Assembly: GCA_947066815.1 (NCBI GenBank)
Contig: CAMSZT010000016.1
Location: 1 to 64,000 of the forward strand
DNA length: 64,000 bases
Reading direction: 5' to 3'
Source: an uncultured Lachnotalea sp.
Lineage (GTDB): Bacteria > Bacillota > Clostridia > Lachnospirales > Lachnospiraceae
Positions 49,787-58,123 of the stretch are shown here, piece by piece; within the stretch, counting starts at the first letter, position 1; each line of letters starts with the position of its first letter. The notes beneath the pieces are model-generated. The model saw nothing but the letters and a program-made list of their open reading frames with translations, was not told where the DNA came from and searched no databases. The position numbers and the translations under genes are program-made.

Positions 49787-50269
49787 TCACCGCTTCACAC
49801 TATAGTTCTTCCGCTCCATGGGCCAATTGCAGGACTCCTGGGCCCTGCAGGCAAAACAGGCTCTGGAGCCCTTGTCCGCCTCATAGAGAACCTTCGCCAG
49901 CGGCTTGTCTCCAGCCGCCTCCTTGGAACGGTGGCCGCCTATGGCTTCCAGGATCTGGGTACATTCTTCTCCATCAAATCCGCAGTCCGTGAGGACCGTC
50001 TCCGCAATCAAAACCCCCGCCTTGTCATGGGGCATCCCCGTCTCATACTGGCTGGCCCTGCCAATGTCATGGAGCAGAGCTGCCCCGTAGACCACGTCCT
50101 TCCGAATGGGAAGCCCCTCCTCCAACACGGCAATATAAGCCAGCCTCGCCACATTCAAAAGGTGGTCAATGTCGTGGCGGCAATACATCCGGTCCCGTTC
50201 CAGACGGCTTAACTTTTTCATCTCCCTGATAAATACTTCGTGCTGAATGATTCGGTTTACCCGTTCCAT
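49787..50269 (-). CDS. HD-domain hydrolase in the folate operon
   Basis: A 160-residue metal-dependent phosphohydrolase-like protein. HD-family residues are visible: RHDIDHLLNVARLAY, then YGAALLHDIGRASQYETG with the central His-Asp pair, and EAIGGHRSKEA. The C-terminus has a Cys cluster, GSRACFACRAQESCNW, that could bind metal or an iron-sulfur cluster. It lies between folE and folP, where the dephosphorylation of dihydroneopterin triphosphate is needed and no other enzyme for that step is encoded, so it is a candidate for that role (inference). Otherwise a nucleotide or pterin hydrolase of unknown specificity. Confidence 0.82.
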   Translation of the reverse strand: MERVNRIIQHEVFIREMKKLSRLERDRMYCRHDIDHLLNVARLAYIAVLEEGLPIRKDVVYGAALLHDIGRASQYETGMPHDKAGVLIAETVLTDCGFDGEECTQILEAIGGHRSKEAAGDKPLAKVLYEADKGSRACFACRAQESCNWPMERKNYSVKR

Positions 50270-50290
50270 AAATTCCTCCTGCCCTTTCCC

Positions 50291-50851
50291 TTATCCCTGA
50301 CGCAGCATGGCGAACACCCTTTCACAGAGCGCCGCATCTTCCTTAAAAACACCCCGGCAGGCATAAGTCATGGTCTTTGCCCCCGGCTTTTTGATCCCCC
50401 GCATGGTCATGCACATATGCTCCGCCTCGATGACCACCATGGACCCCTTCGGATTCAAATGCTCCATCAACGCATCGGCAATCTGAGCCGTGAGCTGCTC
50501 CTGGATCTGGGGGCGTCTGGCATAAGCCTCCACCGTGCGGGCCAGCTTGCTGAGGCCCACCACCCGGCCGTCCGGCACATAGGCCACGTGGGCCTTTCCA
50601 TAAAAAGGAAGCAGGTGATGTTCGCACATGGAATAAAGGGCAATGTCCTTCTCCACCACGATCTCGTTCCCCACTGCCGAAAAAGTCTTGGAAAGATGCA
50701 CGGCCACTTCCTCGTCCGTACCGCCGTAAATCTCCTCGCACATCCTGGCGATCCGGTCCGGCGTTCCCAAAAGCCCCTCCCTGTTCACATCCTCGCCAAT
50801 GCCCTCCAGCAAAAGGCGTACCGCCGCTTCCACTTTCTCTCTGTCAATCAT
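50291..50851 (-). CDS. folE: GTP cyclohydrolase I
   Basis: A 186-residue enzyme that converts GTP into dihydroneopterin triphosphate, the first step of folate synthesis. The zinc site is complete: Cys in [11 protein letters not shown] with its two histidines, and Cys in [29 protein letters not shown] and [20 protein letters not shown] are classical. The start overlaps the folC stop by 8 nt, so translation is coupled. Confidence 0.97.
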   Translation of the reverse strand: MIDREKVEAAVRLLLEGIGEDVNREGLLGTPDRIARMCEEIYGGTDEEVAVHLSKTFSAVGNEIVVEKDIALYSMCEHHLLPFYGKAHVAYVPDGRVVGLSKLARTVEAYARRPQIQEQLTAQIADALMEHLNPKGSMVVIEAEHMCMTMRGIKKPGAKTMTYACRGVFKEDAALCERVFAMLRQG

Positions 50852-52154
50852 GGATACTCTCCTTTAAGGCTTTTGACAGCTCCCCCAGATAAGAAAGCGA
50901 GCCGAAGGCCACGATCACGCCGTCCTCCCCCGCCTGGGAAAGGGCGTCACGTACCGCCTCTCTTATGCTGCTTTCCGCCTGCACCCTCCCGCAAAATCCA
51001 ATCGCTTCCGCCCGTTCCTCGATCCAGGACGAAAGCGCCTCCCCGGAGAGCGCCCTGGGACTTTCCGGCGTCACCGTATAGATCCGTTCCGCCAAAGGCG
51101 CCGTGATCTCTACGATCTTTCGGTAATCCTTATCTGCCAATATCCCCATTATATATATCATTCTTTTGTTTGGGAAATACAGGTTCAGAGAATCCTTAAG
51201 CCGCCAGGCCGCCTCCGGATTGTGGGCTCCGTCGATGAGAAACACCGGCCTGTCCGAAAGCTTTTCAAACCGCCCCGGCCATCTCACAGATGCCATCCCC
51301 TCATAAACTGCATTCTCTTCCATATCATAGCCCAAATTCCGGAGAATTTCAACCACTTCAAGAGCCGTACAGGCGTTTATTATCTGATATTTTCCGGCCA
51401 GCGGTATTTTTACATTCCGAAACCCTTGATAGTGGAAACGGCTCCCGCAAAGTCCCGTCTCCACAATCTCCGCCTCCTCCGGGACAGACACCGTAAGGGG
51501 CGAGTGCTTCTTTACGCAGAGCTCCCGGATGACCTTCGTCACGGTCTCCCCCTGGCCGCATAGAACCGTGGGCCGTCCTTCCTTGATGATGCCGCCCTTG
51601 ACCCTGGCAATCTCCTCCAGCGTATCCCCAAGAAACTGCATGTGATCCATGCTGACAGAAGCAATCACGCTGCAGACCGTGGTCTTCACCACATTGGTGG
51701 CGTCCCCCTCTCCGCCCATCCCGGTCTCCAGGGCCACCAGGTCACAGCCCTGTTCCATAAAATACAAAAAGGAAACCGCCGTCTCCGTCTCAAAGGCCGT
51801 CGGGTGGGAAAGCCCCTCCGCTTCCATCTCTTCGCTTACCCGCCGCACCCGGCTTATGAGCCTGGCCGCATCCTCCTCCGAAATGCTCTCGCCGTTCACC
51901 TGAATCTTTTCACAATAAGAAAACACCGACGGGGAATTGTAGCGTCCCACCCGGTATCCCGCCGCCTGGCACACCGAAGCGATAAGTGCCAGGGTAGAGC
52001 CCTTCCCGTTGGTCCCCGCAATGTGGATAAAGGAAAGCCCGTCCTGGGGGTTCCCAAGCCTCTTTAAAAGCTCTTCCATGACAGAAAGGCCCAGGGATAT
52101 TTTCTTCGTCCGTGTAATCTCTTCGATATATGATTCTGCTTCCATAAAATTCAT
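50844..52154 (-). CDS. folC: Folylpolyglutamate synthase / dihydrofolate synthase
   Basis: A 436-residue Mur-ligase-like enzyme adding glutamate to (dihydro)folate. P-loop [20 protein letters not shown], then [51 protein letters not shown] and the C-terminal [15 protein letters not shown]. It is the first gene of a nine-gene minus-strand run through folE, HD, folP, folBK, pheA, DUF815, ppx and ppk, read from a promoter at 52239-52267. Confidence 0.95.
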   Translation of the reverse strand: MNFMEAESYIEEITRTKKISLGLSVMEELLKRLGNPQDGLSFIHIAGTNGKGSTLALIASVCQAAGYRVGRYNSPSVFSYCEKIQVNGESISEEDAARLISRVRRVSEEMEAEGLSHPTAFETETAVSFLYFMEQGCDLVALETGMGGEGDATNVVKTTVCSVIASVSMDHMQFLGDTLEEIARVKGGIIKEGRPTVLCGQGETVTKVIRELCVKKHSPLTVSVPEEAEIVETGLCGSRFHYQGFRNVKIPLAGKYQIINACTALEVVEILRNLGYDMEENAVYEGMASVRWPGRFEKLSDRPVFLIDGAHNPEAAWRLKDSLNLYFPNKRMIYIMGILADKDYRKIVEITAPLAERIYTVTPESPRALSGEALSSWIEERAEAIGFCGRVQAESSIREAVRDALSQAGEDGVIVAFGSLSYLGELSKALKESIHD

Positions 52155-52238
52155 GATCCTCCTCCGCCCAAATCACCACTTCATTCCTGCGCCCCTGATC
52201 TCCCACAGCCTGGCGCCACATCCTACTTATCTTATCAC

Positions 52239-52267
52239 ATCTTATCACAGGAATCCGGCGAGGACAA
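52239..52267 (-). promoter_or_regulatory. Candidate promoter of the folate operon
   Basis: Minus-strand TTGTCC and TAAGAT with a 17-nt spacer, 85 nt upstream of folC. The -10 region is part of a small direct repeat (cttatcacat, cttatcacag). Confidence 0.45.
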
Positions 52268-52326
52268 TCCGAAATATTTCCACAAAACCTGGCATAAATT
52301 CCCTCGTCCCCACCCATACTGATACC

Positions 52327-52731
52327 ATGGAAAATAATTTTATCAAATGCGGGCTTGCAGGCTGGTCCGCCGAACTGTGTTACAGCAGCCTGATCGCTAG
52401 AACCAGGGACCATGACAAACGGCTCATGGGACAGACCTCCCTTTACATGTTCCCCATTTACGGCATGGCGGCCGCCATCGGCCCCATCCGGCAGAAGCTC
52501 TGTGCCCACAGCGAGCTTTTAAAGAAAAGCACGATCTGCCGCGGCGGCATCTACACGGGGCTGATTTTTTTAACAGAATACTGCACCGGCTGGCTTCTCC
52601 GGAAAGCCGGACGCTGCCCCTGGGATTACAGCCAGGCAAAGCTCAACGTGGACGGCCTCATCCGCCTGGACTTTGCCCCCTTCTGGTTCGCACTGGGGCT
52701 CTTCTTCGAGCGCTGCACCGCCGCATCCTAA
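52327..52731 (+). CDS. Putative ABC-transporter type IV (CmpB-like) membrane protein
   Basis: A 134-residue membrane protein with about three hydrophobic segments. The CmpB/PF06541 pattern is visible in the second half: TEYCTGWLLRKAGRCPWDYS, then NVDGLIRLDFAPFWFALGLF. Despite the family name there is no direct evidence of transport. No strong ribosome binding site precedes the ATG at 52327, and the N-terminus is therefore less certain. It stands alone between the divergent folate operon and the tetR-like gene. Confidence 0.7.
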   Translation: MENNFIKCGLAGWSAELCYSSLIARTRDHDKRLMGQTSLYMFPIYGMAAAIGPIRQKLCAHSELLKKSTICRGGIYTGLIFLTEYCTGWLLRKAGRCPWDYSQAKLNVDGLIRLDFAPFWFALGLFFERCTAAS

Positions 52732-52743
52732 TTTCCTCTGCAT

Positions 52744-52797
52744 GGCAAGGTCCTGCACCTGCCATAAAGGTAGATATGAAAGCTTGCTTTCATACTT
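52744..52797. repeat. Dispersed double-hairpin repeat, copy 2
   Basis: ggtcctgcacctgccataaa, then ggtagatatgaaagc and gctttcata. Almost identical over about 54 bp to 8690-8740, ending just before the TTGACT box of the next promoter. Confidence 0.75.
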
Positions 52798-52800
52798 CTC

Positions 52801-52829
52801 TTGACTTCTTCCTTCATCTCCGTTATAAT
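52801..52829 (+). promoter_or_regulatory. Promoter of the tetR-ABC operon
   Basis: TTGACT and TATAAT separated by exactly 17 nt, 52 nt upstream of the regulator start. The last base of the -10 box overlaps a palindromic operator. Confidence 0.8.
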
Positions 52830-52846
52830 TAAATCGTTTGATTTAA
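52829..52846 (+). promoter_or_regulatory. Candidate TetR operator
   Basis: ttaaatcgtttgatttaa, a perfect palindrome with 7-bp arms and a 4-bp centre, placed directly downstream of the -10 box so that binding would block the polymerase. A half-site-like ttgattta recurs at 52852. Confidence 0.65.
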
Positions 52847-52881
52847 AACAGTTGATTTAGTTTGAGAATGGAGGAGATTGC

Positions 52882-53463
52882 ATGCCGCCAAAGGCAAAGT
52901 TTTCAAGGGACGAAATCATAGAGGCCGCATTTGGACTTGTCCGGGCAGAAGGCCCCACCGCCTTGACCTCAAGGGCGCTGGGCCAAGCCCTCGGCAGTTC
53001 GGCAAGACCGATCTTTACCGTATTTCGGAATATGGAAGAAGTGGCACAGGCCGTGACAGATGCCGCCAAGTCCCTTTATCGGAAGTACATAAAGAAAGGA
53101 TTGTCCACAAGTCCCGCCTTCAAGGGGGCAGGCACCCAGTACATCCTTTTCGCCGTCAGCGAACCAAAGCTGTTCCAGCTTCTTTTTATGACAGAGCACA
53201 GGCAGATTCCCAACCTGGCAGGGGTGCTGCCCCTCATCGACGACAGTTACGAACAGATCCTTTCCTCCATTCAAACAGATTACCACCTGGAGGAAGGGCC
53301 TGCCAGGCGGCTGTACCAGCATCTGTGGATCTACACACACGGCATCGCAGCCCTCTGTGCCACCAATATGTGCCGTTTCACGGAGGAAGAAATCAGCGGA
53401 ATGATGACAGAGGTATGCAGGAGTCTTCTAACAACAATGAAAGCGGGAAACGATCATGATTAA
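52882..53463 (+). CDS. TetR family transcriptional regulator
   Basis: A 193-residue repressor. Residues 8-55 form the TetR helix-turn-helix (SRDEIIEAAFGLVRAEGPTA, then LTSRALGQALGSSARPIFTV), in which S/T-ARPIF is the recognition helix. A C-terminal ligand domain with helices follows. It is probably autoregulatory through the operator at 52829-52846 and controls the ABC pair behind it, whose first gene overlaps its own stop by 8 nt. Start ATG with a GGAGGAG ribosome site. Ligand unknown. Confidence 0.92.
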   Translation: MPPKAKFSRDEIIEAAFGLVRAEGPTALTSRALGQALGSSARPIFTVFRNMEEVAQAVTDAAKSLYRKYIKKGLSTSPAFKGAGTQYILFAVSEPKLFQLLFMTEHRQIPNLAGVLPLIDDSYEQILSSIQTDYHLEEGPARRLYQHLWIYTHGIAALCATNMCRFTEEEISGMMTEVCRSLLTTMKAGNDHD

Positions 53464-54148
53464 GGTGACAGATATTACAAAATCTTACGGGAGCAGGGAA
53501 AACCGGTTTCCGGTGTTAAAGGGCATCAGCCTTGAGATCAAGGACGGTTCTTTTGCCGTCATTTTAGGAGCCTCCGGTTCCGGAAAGTCCACACTTCTCC
53601 ATGTGATTTCCGGCCTGGAGCCTCCGGATGGTGGAAGGATTCTGTACGATGACACGGACATTACCCTCCTCTCCGACCAGGCACTCACAAAATTCCGCAA
53701 GGAAACCGTTGGCTTTATCTTCCAGCAGTACTTTCTGCTGCCCAATATGAATGTGGAACAAAACGTGAAAATGGGGGCTGACCTGGCGGGGAATCACCAA
53801 TACAAAGCCGTGATTCAGGCGGTCGGACTTGGGGAAAAGCTACATAAATATCCCGCTGAAATTTCCGGCGGCGAGCAGCAGAGGGTTTCCATCGCAAGGG
53901 CCCTGGCAAAGAATCCAAAGGTTCTCTTTCTTGACGAACCCACGGGCGCTCTGGACGAGCGTACAGGCAGACAGGTCCTTAACTATCTCTCCGGGCTCCA
54001 AAAAGAATACGGTTTTACAATGGTCATGGTGACCCATAACCGGAACATCGCCGAAATGGCAGACACGGTAATCCACATGAACAGTGGAAAAATTTCTGAA
54101 ATTGATACAAGAGAAACTCAGAAGACTGCTTACGAGATTGGTTGGTGA
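53456..54148 (+). CDS. ABC transporter ATPase, MacB/LolD-like
   Basis: A 230-residue ATPase. Walker [11 protein letters not shown]-loop [12 protein letters not shown], signature [14 protein letters not shown], Walker [14 protein letters not shown] and the switch His in VMVTHNRN. The pattern is that of export or mechanotransmission ABC systems with FtsX-type permeases, as in bacitracin and antimicrobial-peptide resistance modules. It works with the permease encoded at 54154, which overlaps or abuts it. Confidence 0.95.
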   Translation: MIKVTDITKSYGSRENRFPVLKGISLEIKDGSFAVILGASGSGKSTLLHVISGLEPPDGGRILYDDTDITLLSDQALTKFRKETVGFIFQQYFLLPNMNVEQNVKMGADLAGNHQYKAVIQAVGLGEKLHKYPAEISGGEQQRVSIARALAKNPKVLFLDEPTGALDERTGRQVLNYLSGLQKEYGFTMVMVTHNRNIAEMADTVIHMNSGKISEIDTRETQKTAYEIGW

Positions 54149-54153
54149 TTATT

Positions 54154-55302
54154 ATGGTAGTAGGAATCAAAGATACGTCAAAGCTCCTTGGAATTTTGGT
54201 GATCGTTTTTTGCGCCGTGCTGGTATGCACGATGTTTCTGAATTATCGAATGGATCTTTCCGCCATGGAACAGGAAATCACGTCCAGACAGATGCGGATT
54301 TTCTATGAAGCCCAGTTATCCACGGCAACCGTCGTCTGCGCCGTCAGCGGAGGCTGTCTGCTCCTTACCTCCGGTGTTATGCTTCTGTTTTATATCCGGC
54401 ATTATATTGACACCCACAAAAAAGAACTTGGCATCTTAAAAGCTCTGGGTTACTCCGACTTAAAGATCGCCAAACATTTCTGGGTCTTTGGCAGCAGCGT
54501 CTTTTTGGGCGCAGCCCTCGGCTTTCTGGGAGCTTTCGGGCTGATTCCGTCCTTTTATCAGGTGCAGAATGCAGATCAATTCCTGCCCGAAATTCCGATA
54601 CACCTGCATCCCTCGCTCTTTGCCTTTCTGGTACTTCTGCCGACGGCCGCCTTCGCCGCTCTCGCCGTCGGTTTTGCCTGGCAGAAGTTAAACATGCCGG
54701 TGATCCGCCTCTTAAAAGACCATGTGTACCACTCTGCCAAATGCAAAAAACGAAAGACTGCCCCTGTGAGCAGCCGCCCTTTTTTGGAGGACCTGAAAAC
54801 AAATACCAGAAAGGACAAAAAGATCCTGGTGTTTTTCATTTTGTTTGCTTCCTTCTGCTTCTCCTCCATGACGCAGATGTCCGCCGGCATGAAGGATTTA
54901 GGAAGCGTCATGATGGGCGCCATGATGCTTTTAATCGGGCTCGTACTGGCCTGCACCACCCTGTTCCTCGCCATCACGACTGTCATTAACGGCAATAAAA
55001 AGACCATCGCCATGATGCGGGTGTTCGGTTATTCCCAGAGAGAATGCTGTCAGGCGATCCTGGGCGGATACCGGCCTGTGTCCTATGTGGGCTTTGCCCT
55101 GGGGACCGTCTATCAGTATGCGCTGCTCCGGATTATGGTGGACCTTGTCTTCCGGGATGTTGAACAGATTCCGGTTTACCGATTTGACGTTCCTGCCATG
55201 CTCCTCTCCCTGGCCGCCTTTATCGTGACCTATGAGCTTGTAATGCTTCTCTATTCCAGACGGATCGGCAGAATTTCCGTAAAAGAGATTATGCTGGAAT
55301 GA
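54154..55302 (+). CDS. FtsX-like ABC transporter permease
   Basis: A permease of about 382 residues. Membrane segment 1 (residues about 10-30, LLGILVIVFCAVLVCTMFL), a short extracellular loop, then further segments with an intracellular coupling region (DTHKKELGILKALGYSDLKI). The second half repeats the arrangement (NGNKKTIAMMRVFGYSQREC), a typical FtsX duplication, and the C-terminus ends with GRISVKEIMLE. The long extracellular domain of BceB is missing, so this is the short type, likely an exporter or lipid/lipoprotein handler. A GTG at 54142, overlapping the ATPase stop, is an alternative start. Confidence 0.88.
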   Translation: MVVGIKDTSKLLGILVIVFCAVLVCTMFLNYRMDLSAMEQEITSRQMRIFYEAQLSTATVVCAVSGGCLLLTSGVMLLFYIRHYIDTHKKELGILKALGYSDLKIAKHFWVFGSSVFLGAALGFLGAFGLIPSFYQVQNADQFLPEIPIHLHPSLFAFLVLLPTAAFAALAVGFAWQKLNMPVIRLLKDHVYHSAKCKKRKTAPVSSRPFLEDLKTNTRKDKKILVFFILFASFCFSSMTQMSAGMKDLGSVMMGAMMLLIGLVLACTTLFLAITTVINGNKKTIAMMRVFGYSQRECCQAILGGYRPVSYVGFALGTVYQYALLRIMVDLVFRDVEQIPVYRFDVPAMLLSLAAFIVTYELVMLLYSRRIGRISVKEIMLE

Positions 55303-55335
55303 AAAATTCCGGGAGACCCCAAAGTCCCCCGGAAC
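55302..55335 (-). terminator. Rubrerythrin terminator
   Basis: Minus-strand ttccgggggac/gtctcccggaa hairpin followed by TTTTT, placed in the convergent gap between the permease and rubrerythrin genes. Confidence 0.72.
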
Positions 55336-55384
55336 TCCTGCAGCCAGGCCGCTTCCGTCACCCATTTCCGTAGATGGCGGCCTC

Positions 55385-55924
55385 TTAATAATTCTCTGCG
55401 TGAACCTCAAAATACGCCTGCGGATGGGCGCAGACAGGGCAGACCTCCGGTGCGTTCGTGCCGACCACAATGTGTCCGCAGTTGCGGCACTCCCATACCT
55501 TGACCTCGCTCTTCTTAAACACCTCCGCCGTCTCCACATTCTTTAAGAGGGCACGATAACGCTCCTCGTGATGCTTCTCAATGGCGCCCACCATGCGGAA
55601 CTTGGCCGCCAACTCCGGAAAGCCTTCTTCCTCCGCCGTCTTGGCAAAGCCCTCATACATATCTGTCCACTCGTAATTCTCCCCGTCTGCGGCGGCACCC
55701 AGGTTCTCGGCCGTGGAGCCAATCCCCTGAAGCTCCTTGAACCACATCTTGGCATGCTCCTTCTCATTGTCCGCCGTCTTTAAAAACAGGGCCGAAATCT
55801 GCTCAAAACCTTCCTTCTTCGCCTTGGAAGCAAAGTAAGTATACTTGTTCCTCGCCTGGGATTCCCCGGCAAAAGCCGCTTCCAAGTTCTTCTCGGTCTG
55901 CGTTCCCGCATACTTGTTCCCCAA
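55385..55924 (-). CDS. rbr: Rubrerythrin
   Basis: A 179-residue non-haem di-iron peroxidase protecting anaerobes from hydrogen peroxide. Residues 1-140 form a ferritin-like four-helix bundle ([34 protein letters not shown] and [14 protein letters not shown], the iron ligands Glu and His). Residues about 145-179 are a rubredoxin-like Cys4 site ([23 protein letters not shown]). The start is a TTG at 55924 with GGAGG 8 nt upstream; no ATG or GTG is available near it. A structured element precedes it in the same orientation as ahead of the ABC-F gene. Confidence 0.95.
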   Translation of the reverse strand: MGNKYAGTQTEKNLEAAFAGESQARNKYTYFASKAKKEGFEQISALFLKTADNEKEHAKMWFKELQGIGSTAENLGAAADGENYEWTDMYEGFAKTAEEEGFPELAAKFRMVGAIEKHHEERYRALLKNVETAEVFKKSEVKVWECRNCGHIVVGTNAPEVCPVCAHPQAYFEVHAENY

Positions 55925-55954
55925 ATTTTTATCCTCCGTTTCCTCAAAATGGTC

Positions 55955-56040
55955 AAGCAGTTCCTTTCATCGCAAAACACGCTTCCGCTCATGAAAGCAC
56001 TGCTTTTCTTCCTGGTAATCGCAAAATGCAAAACCTCAAC
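55955..56040 (-). ncRNA. Structured element ahead of rubrerythrin (copy 2)
   Basis: Read on the minus strand: ttgaggttttgcattttgc, then ggaagaaaagcagt, then a hairpin with stem aagcagt.ctttcat / atgaaag..actgctt and a 20-nt loop gagcggaagcgtgttttgcg. The loop and flanks match the element at 37552-37790, where the loop reads tgagcggaagcgtgttctgg. It starts directly after the dehydrogenase stop. Confidence 0.5.
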
Positions 56041-56045
56041 GCGAC

Positions 56046-56813
56046 TTAGAAACAGGTATAGGCGCCGTCCACGATGATATCGCTCCCGGTGGTATAACCG
56101 GAGGCATCGCTGGCCAGGTACAAGATGGCCGGGATCAGCTCTTCCGGCTTGCCCATCCGGTGCATGGGCATCAGCGGCATCCAGGCGTCCTTAAGCTCCT
56201 GGGGCGTGTCCACGGACATGGGAGTCGCAATATATCCGGGGCTCAAACTGTTGACCCGGATCCCGTACTCCGCCCACTCCAGAGCCAGAGAGCGGGTCAT
56301 ATGCATCACGCCGGCCTTGGAGGCATTGTAAGAGCACTGCCACTGAGGGATGTTGGCGATGGTGCCGGACATGGAAGCCATGTTGATGATGCTCCCGTGA
56401 ATCTTGTTGTCCACCATGATCTTCGCCACGGCACGGGCCATAATGTACTCGCCGGTCAGGTTCACGTCGATGACCTCTCTCCAGTCCTCGATGGAAGCCT
56501 CAAAGGTTCCCTGATGCTTGCAGATGCCCGCATTGTTGAACACCACGTCGATGTGTCCGGATTTCTTCATGATCTCGGCCAGGGCAGCGTCCACGTCCGC
56601 CTCCTTCGTCACGTCCGCGCGCACGAAATAGCACTTGCCGCCCTCGGCCTTGATCTTCTCGATGGTCTCATCCGCATTGCTCCTGGCAATGATGACCACC
56701 TCTGCGCCCGCCTTGGCAAGCCCGATGGCCACCACCTGCCCGATGCCGCGGCCTCCGCCCGTCACGATCGCAACCTTCCCGGATAACCCAAACACTTCAT
56801 CCAAATAGCTCAT
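56046..56813 (-). CDS. SDR family oxidoreductase
   Basis: A 255-residue classical short-chain dehydrogenase. NAD(P) motif TGGGRGIG near residue 20, NNAGI, and the catalytic Ser/Tyr/Lys in SMSGTI and the YNASKAG tetrad. C-terminal GSDIIVDGAYTCF. Within the SDR group it resembles polyol or gluconate/sorbitol-type dehydrogenases. It lies 93 nt downstream of a zinc-dependent sorbitol/xylitol-type dehydrogenase on the same strand, supporting a polyol pathway role (inference). Start at ATG 56813, 7 nt after GGAG, rather than the ATG two codons upstream. Confidence 0.88.
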   Translation of the reverse strand: MSYLDEVFGLSGKVAIVTGGGRGIGQVVAIGLAKAGAEVVIIARSNADETIEKIKAEGGKCYFVRADVTKEADVDAALAEIMKKSGHIDVVFNNAGICKHQGTFEASIEDWREVIDVNLTGEYIMARAVAKIMVDNKIHGSIINMASMSGTIANIPQWQCSYNASKAGVMHMTRSLALEWAEYGIRVNSLSPGYIATPMSVDTPQELKDAWMPLMPMHRMGKPEELIPAILYLASDASGYTTGSDIIVDGAYTCF

Positions 56814-56906
56814 AATCATTCTCCTTTTCTATTTTCTATATAATCTTGTGATGATGTTGTTCTCTGAAACAATCCCGCTTTCCTGACCCGATTCTGTAAA
56901 AAACGC

Positions 56907-57962
56907 TTACAGATCTTTGTTGATCTTAATCACGCCCTTGACGATCTCCGCCTTCTTGTTGATGCTGTCGTCCATGGCCCTCTGGGCGTCGTCCAGATCA
57001 AAGATATCCGTGACGATCCCTTTCAGATTGACCTTGCCCGCCGCCACGGCCTCGATGGCCATGGGATAAATATGGCGATAACGGAACACGGTCTTGAAGG
57101 TCAGCTCCTTGTCCAATGCCAGGCTGATGGGAAGAGTCAGCTCGCCGCTCTTGGAATAGCCCACCAGCACGATGGTGGCTCCCTTCCTGGTACAATGGAT
57201 GGCCTGCCTGGTGGTGATCTCCGTACCGGCCGTCTCGATGACCAGATCCGCACCCTTTCCGCCGGTGAGCCGCATCACTTCCTCCACCATGTCCACGTTT
57301 TTGCTGTTGATGACCCCGGTGGCTCCCAGCTCCATGGCCTTCTCCAGACGCTTCTCCATGATATCGACCACGTAGACCTTGGACACGCCCATGGCCTTGC
57401 AGGCCATCATGGACACCAGGCCGATGCAGCCGGAACCGGTGACGACAGCCGTCATGCCCGCCTGGGCTCCCCCCTGCCTTGCCGCATGGAAGCCGACCGC
57501 CAGGGGCTCAATCAGCGCCCCCTCCAGGGTGCTCACATTCTCCGGAAGCTTGAAGCAGAGCGCCGCTTCATGGGCCACATACTCCTGGAACACGCCGTCT
57601 ACGGGAGGCGTCGCAAAAAATACCACGTCCGGGCAGAGATTGTATTTCCCCTCCCGGCAGAACTCACAATGGCCGCAGGTCTTCCCGGGCTCCAGGGCCA
57701 CCCTGTCCCCCACTGCAAGATGCGTGACGTCCTCGCCCACCTCGACCACCACGCCGCCGGGCTCATGCCCCAGCACGAAGGGCGGTTCCACCACATAGTC
57801 TCCAATGCGTCCCGTCTCATAATAATGAATGTCGGAACCGCAGATGCCCACGTAGTCCAGCTTCACCAGCACCTCGTTCGCCTTCGGCTTCGGAATCTCC
57901 CTCTCTGTAAACCCCATCTTGCCGATGCCTTCCATCACTGCAACTTTCATTTTGCCTTCCAT
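56907..57962 (-). CDS. Zinc-dependent polyol-type dehydrogenase (sorbitol/xylitol dehydrogenase-like)
   Basis: A 351-residue MDR-family dehydrogenase. Catalytic zinc ligands in GICGSDIHYYETGRIGDYVV and HEPGG; the structural zinc Cys cluster is in CGHCEFCREGKYNLCPDVVF; the Rossmann motif is GSGCIGLVSMMACKAMGV. DYVVEPPFVLGHEP is a hallmark of sorbitol/xylitol dehydrogenases. It oxidises a polyol to a ketose; the sugar cannot be decided. It starts with AAGGAGGG at 7-8 nt. The regulator upstream (ROK) may control it. Confidence 0.9.
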   Translation of the reverse strand: MEGKMKVAVMEGIGKMGFTEREIPKPKANEVLVKLDYVGICGSDIHYYETGRIGDYVVEPPFVLGHEPGGVVVEVGEDVTHLAVGDRVALEPGKTCGHCEFCREGKYNLCPDVVFFATPPVDGVFQEYVAHEAALCFKLPENVSTLEGALIEPLAVGFHAARQGGAQAGMTAVVTGSGCIGLVSMMACKAMGVSKVYVVDIMEKRLEKAMELGATGVINSKNVDMVEEVMRLTGGKGADLVIETAGTEITTRQAIHCTRKGATIVLVGYSKSGELTLPISLALDKELTFKTVFRYRHIYPMAIEAVAAGKVNLKGIVTDIFDLDDAQRAMDDSINKKAEIVKGVIKINKDL

Positions 57963-58123
57963 GATCTTACCCTCCTTGTGATCTTTGGCAGCCCCTCAGG
58001 CACACTTTTATAAAAAGCTTTATTGAAGTGGCTTTATTATCCCACCAAACCACCCTCATGTCAAGTCCCCGTGGGCAAATTTCATAAAATTTTTCCGCCC
58101 GTGCGGCCGAAGTATTCCGACCC

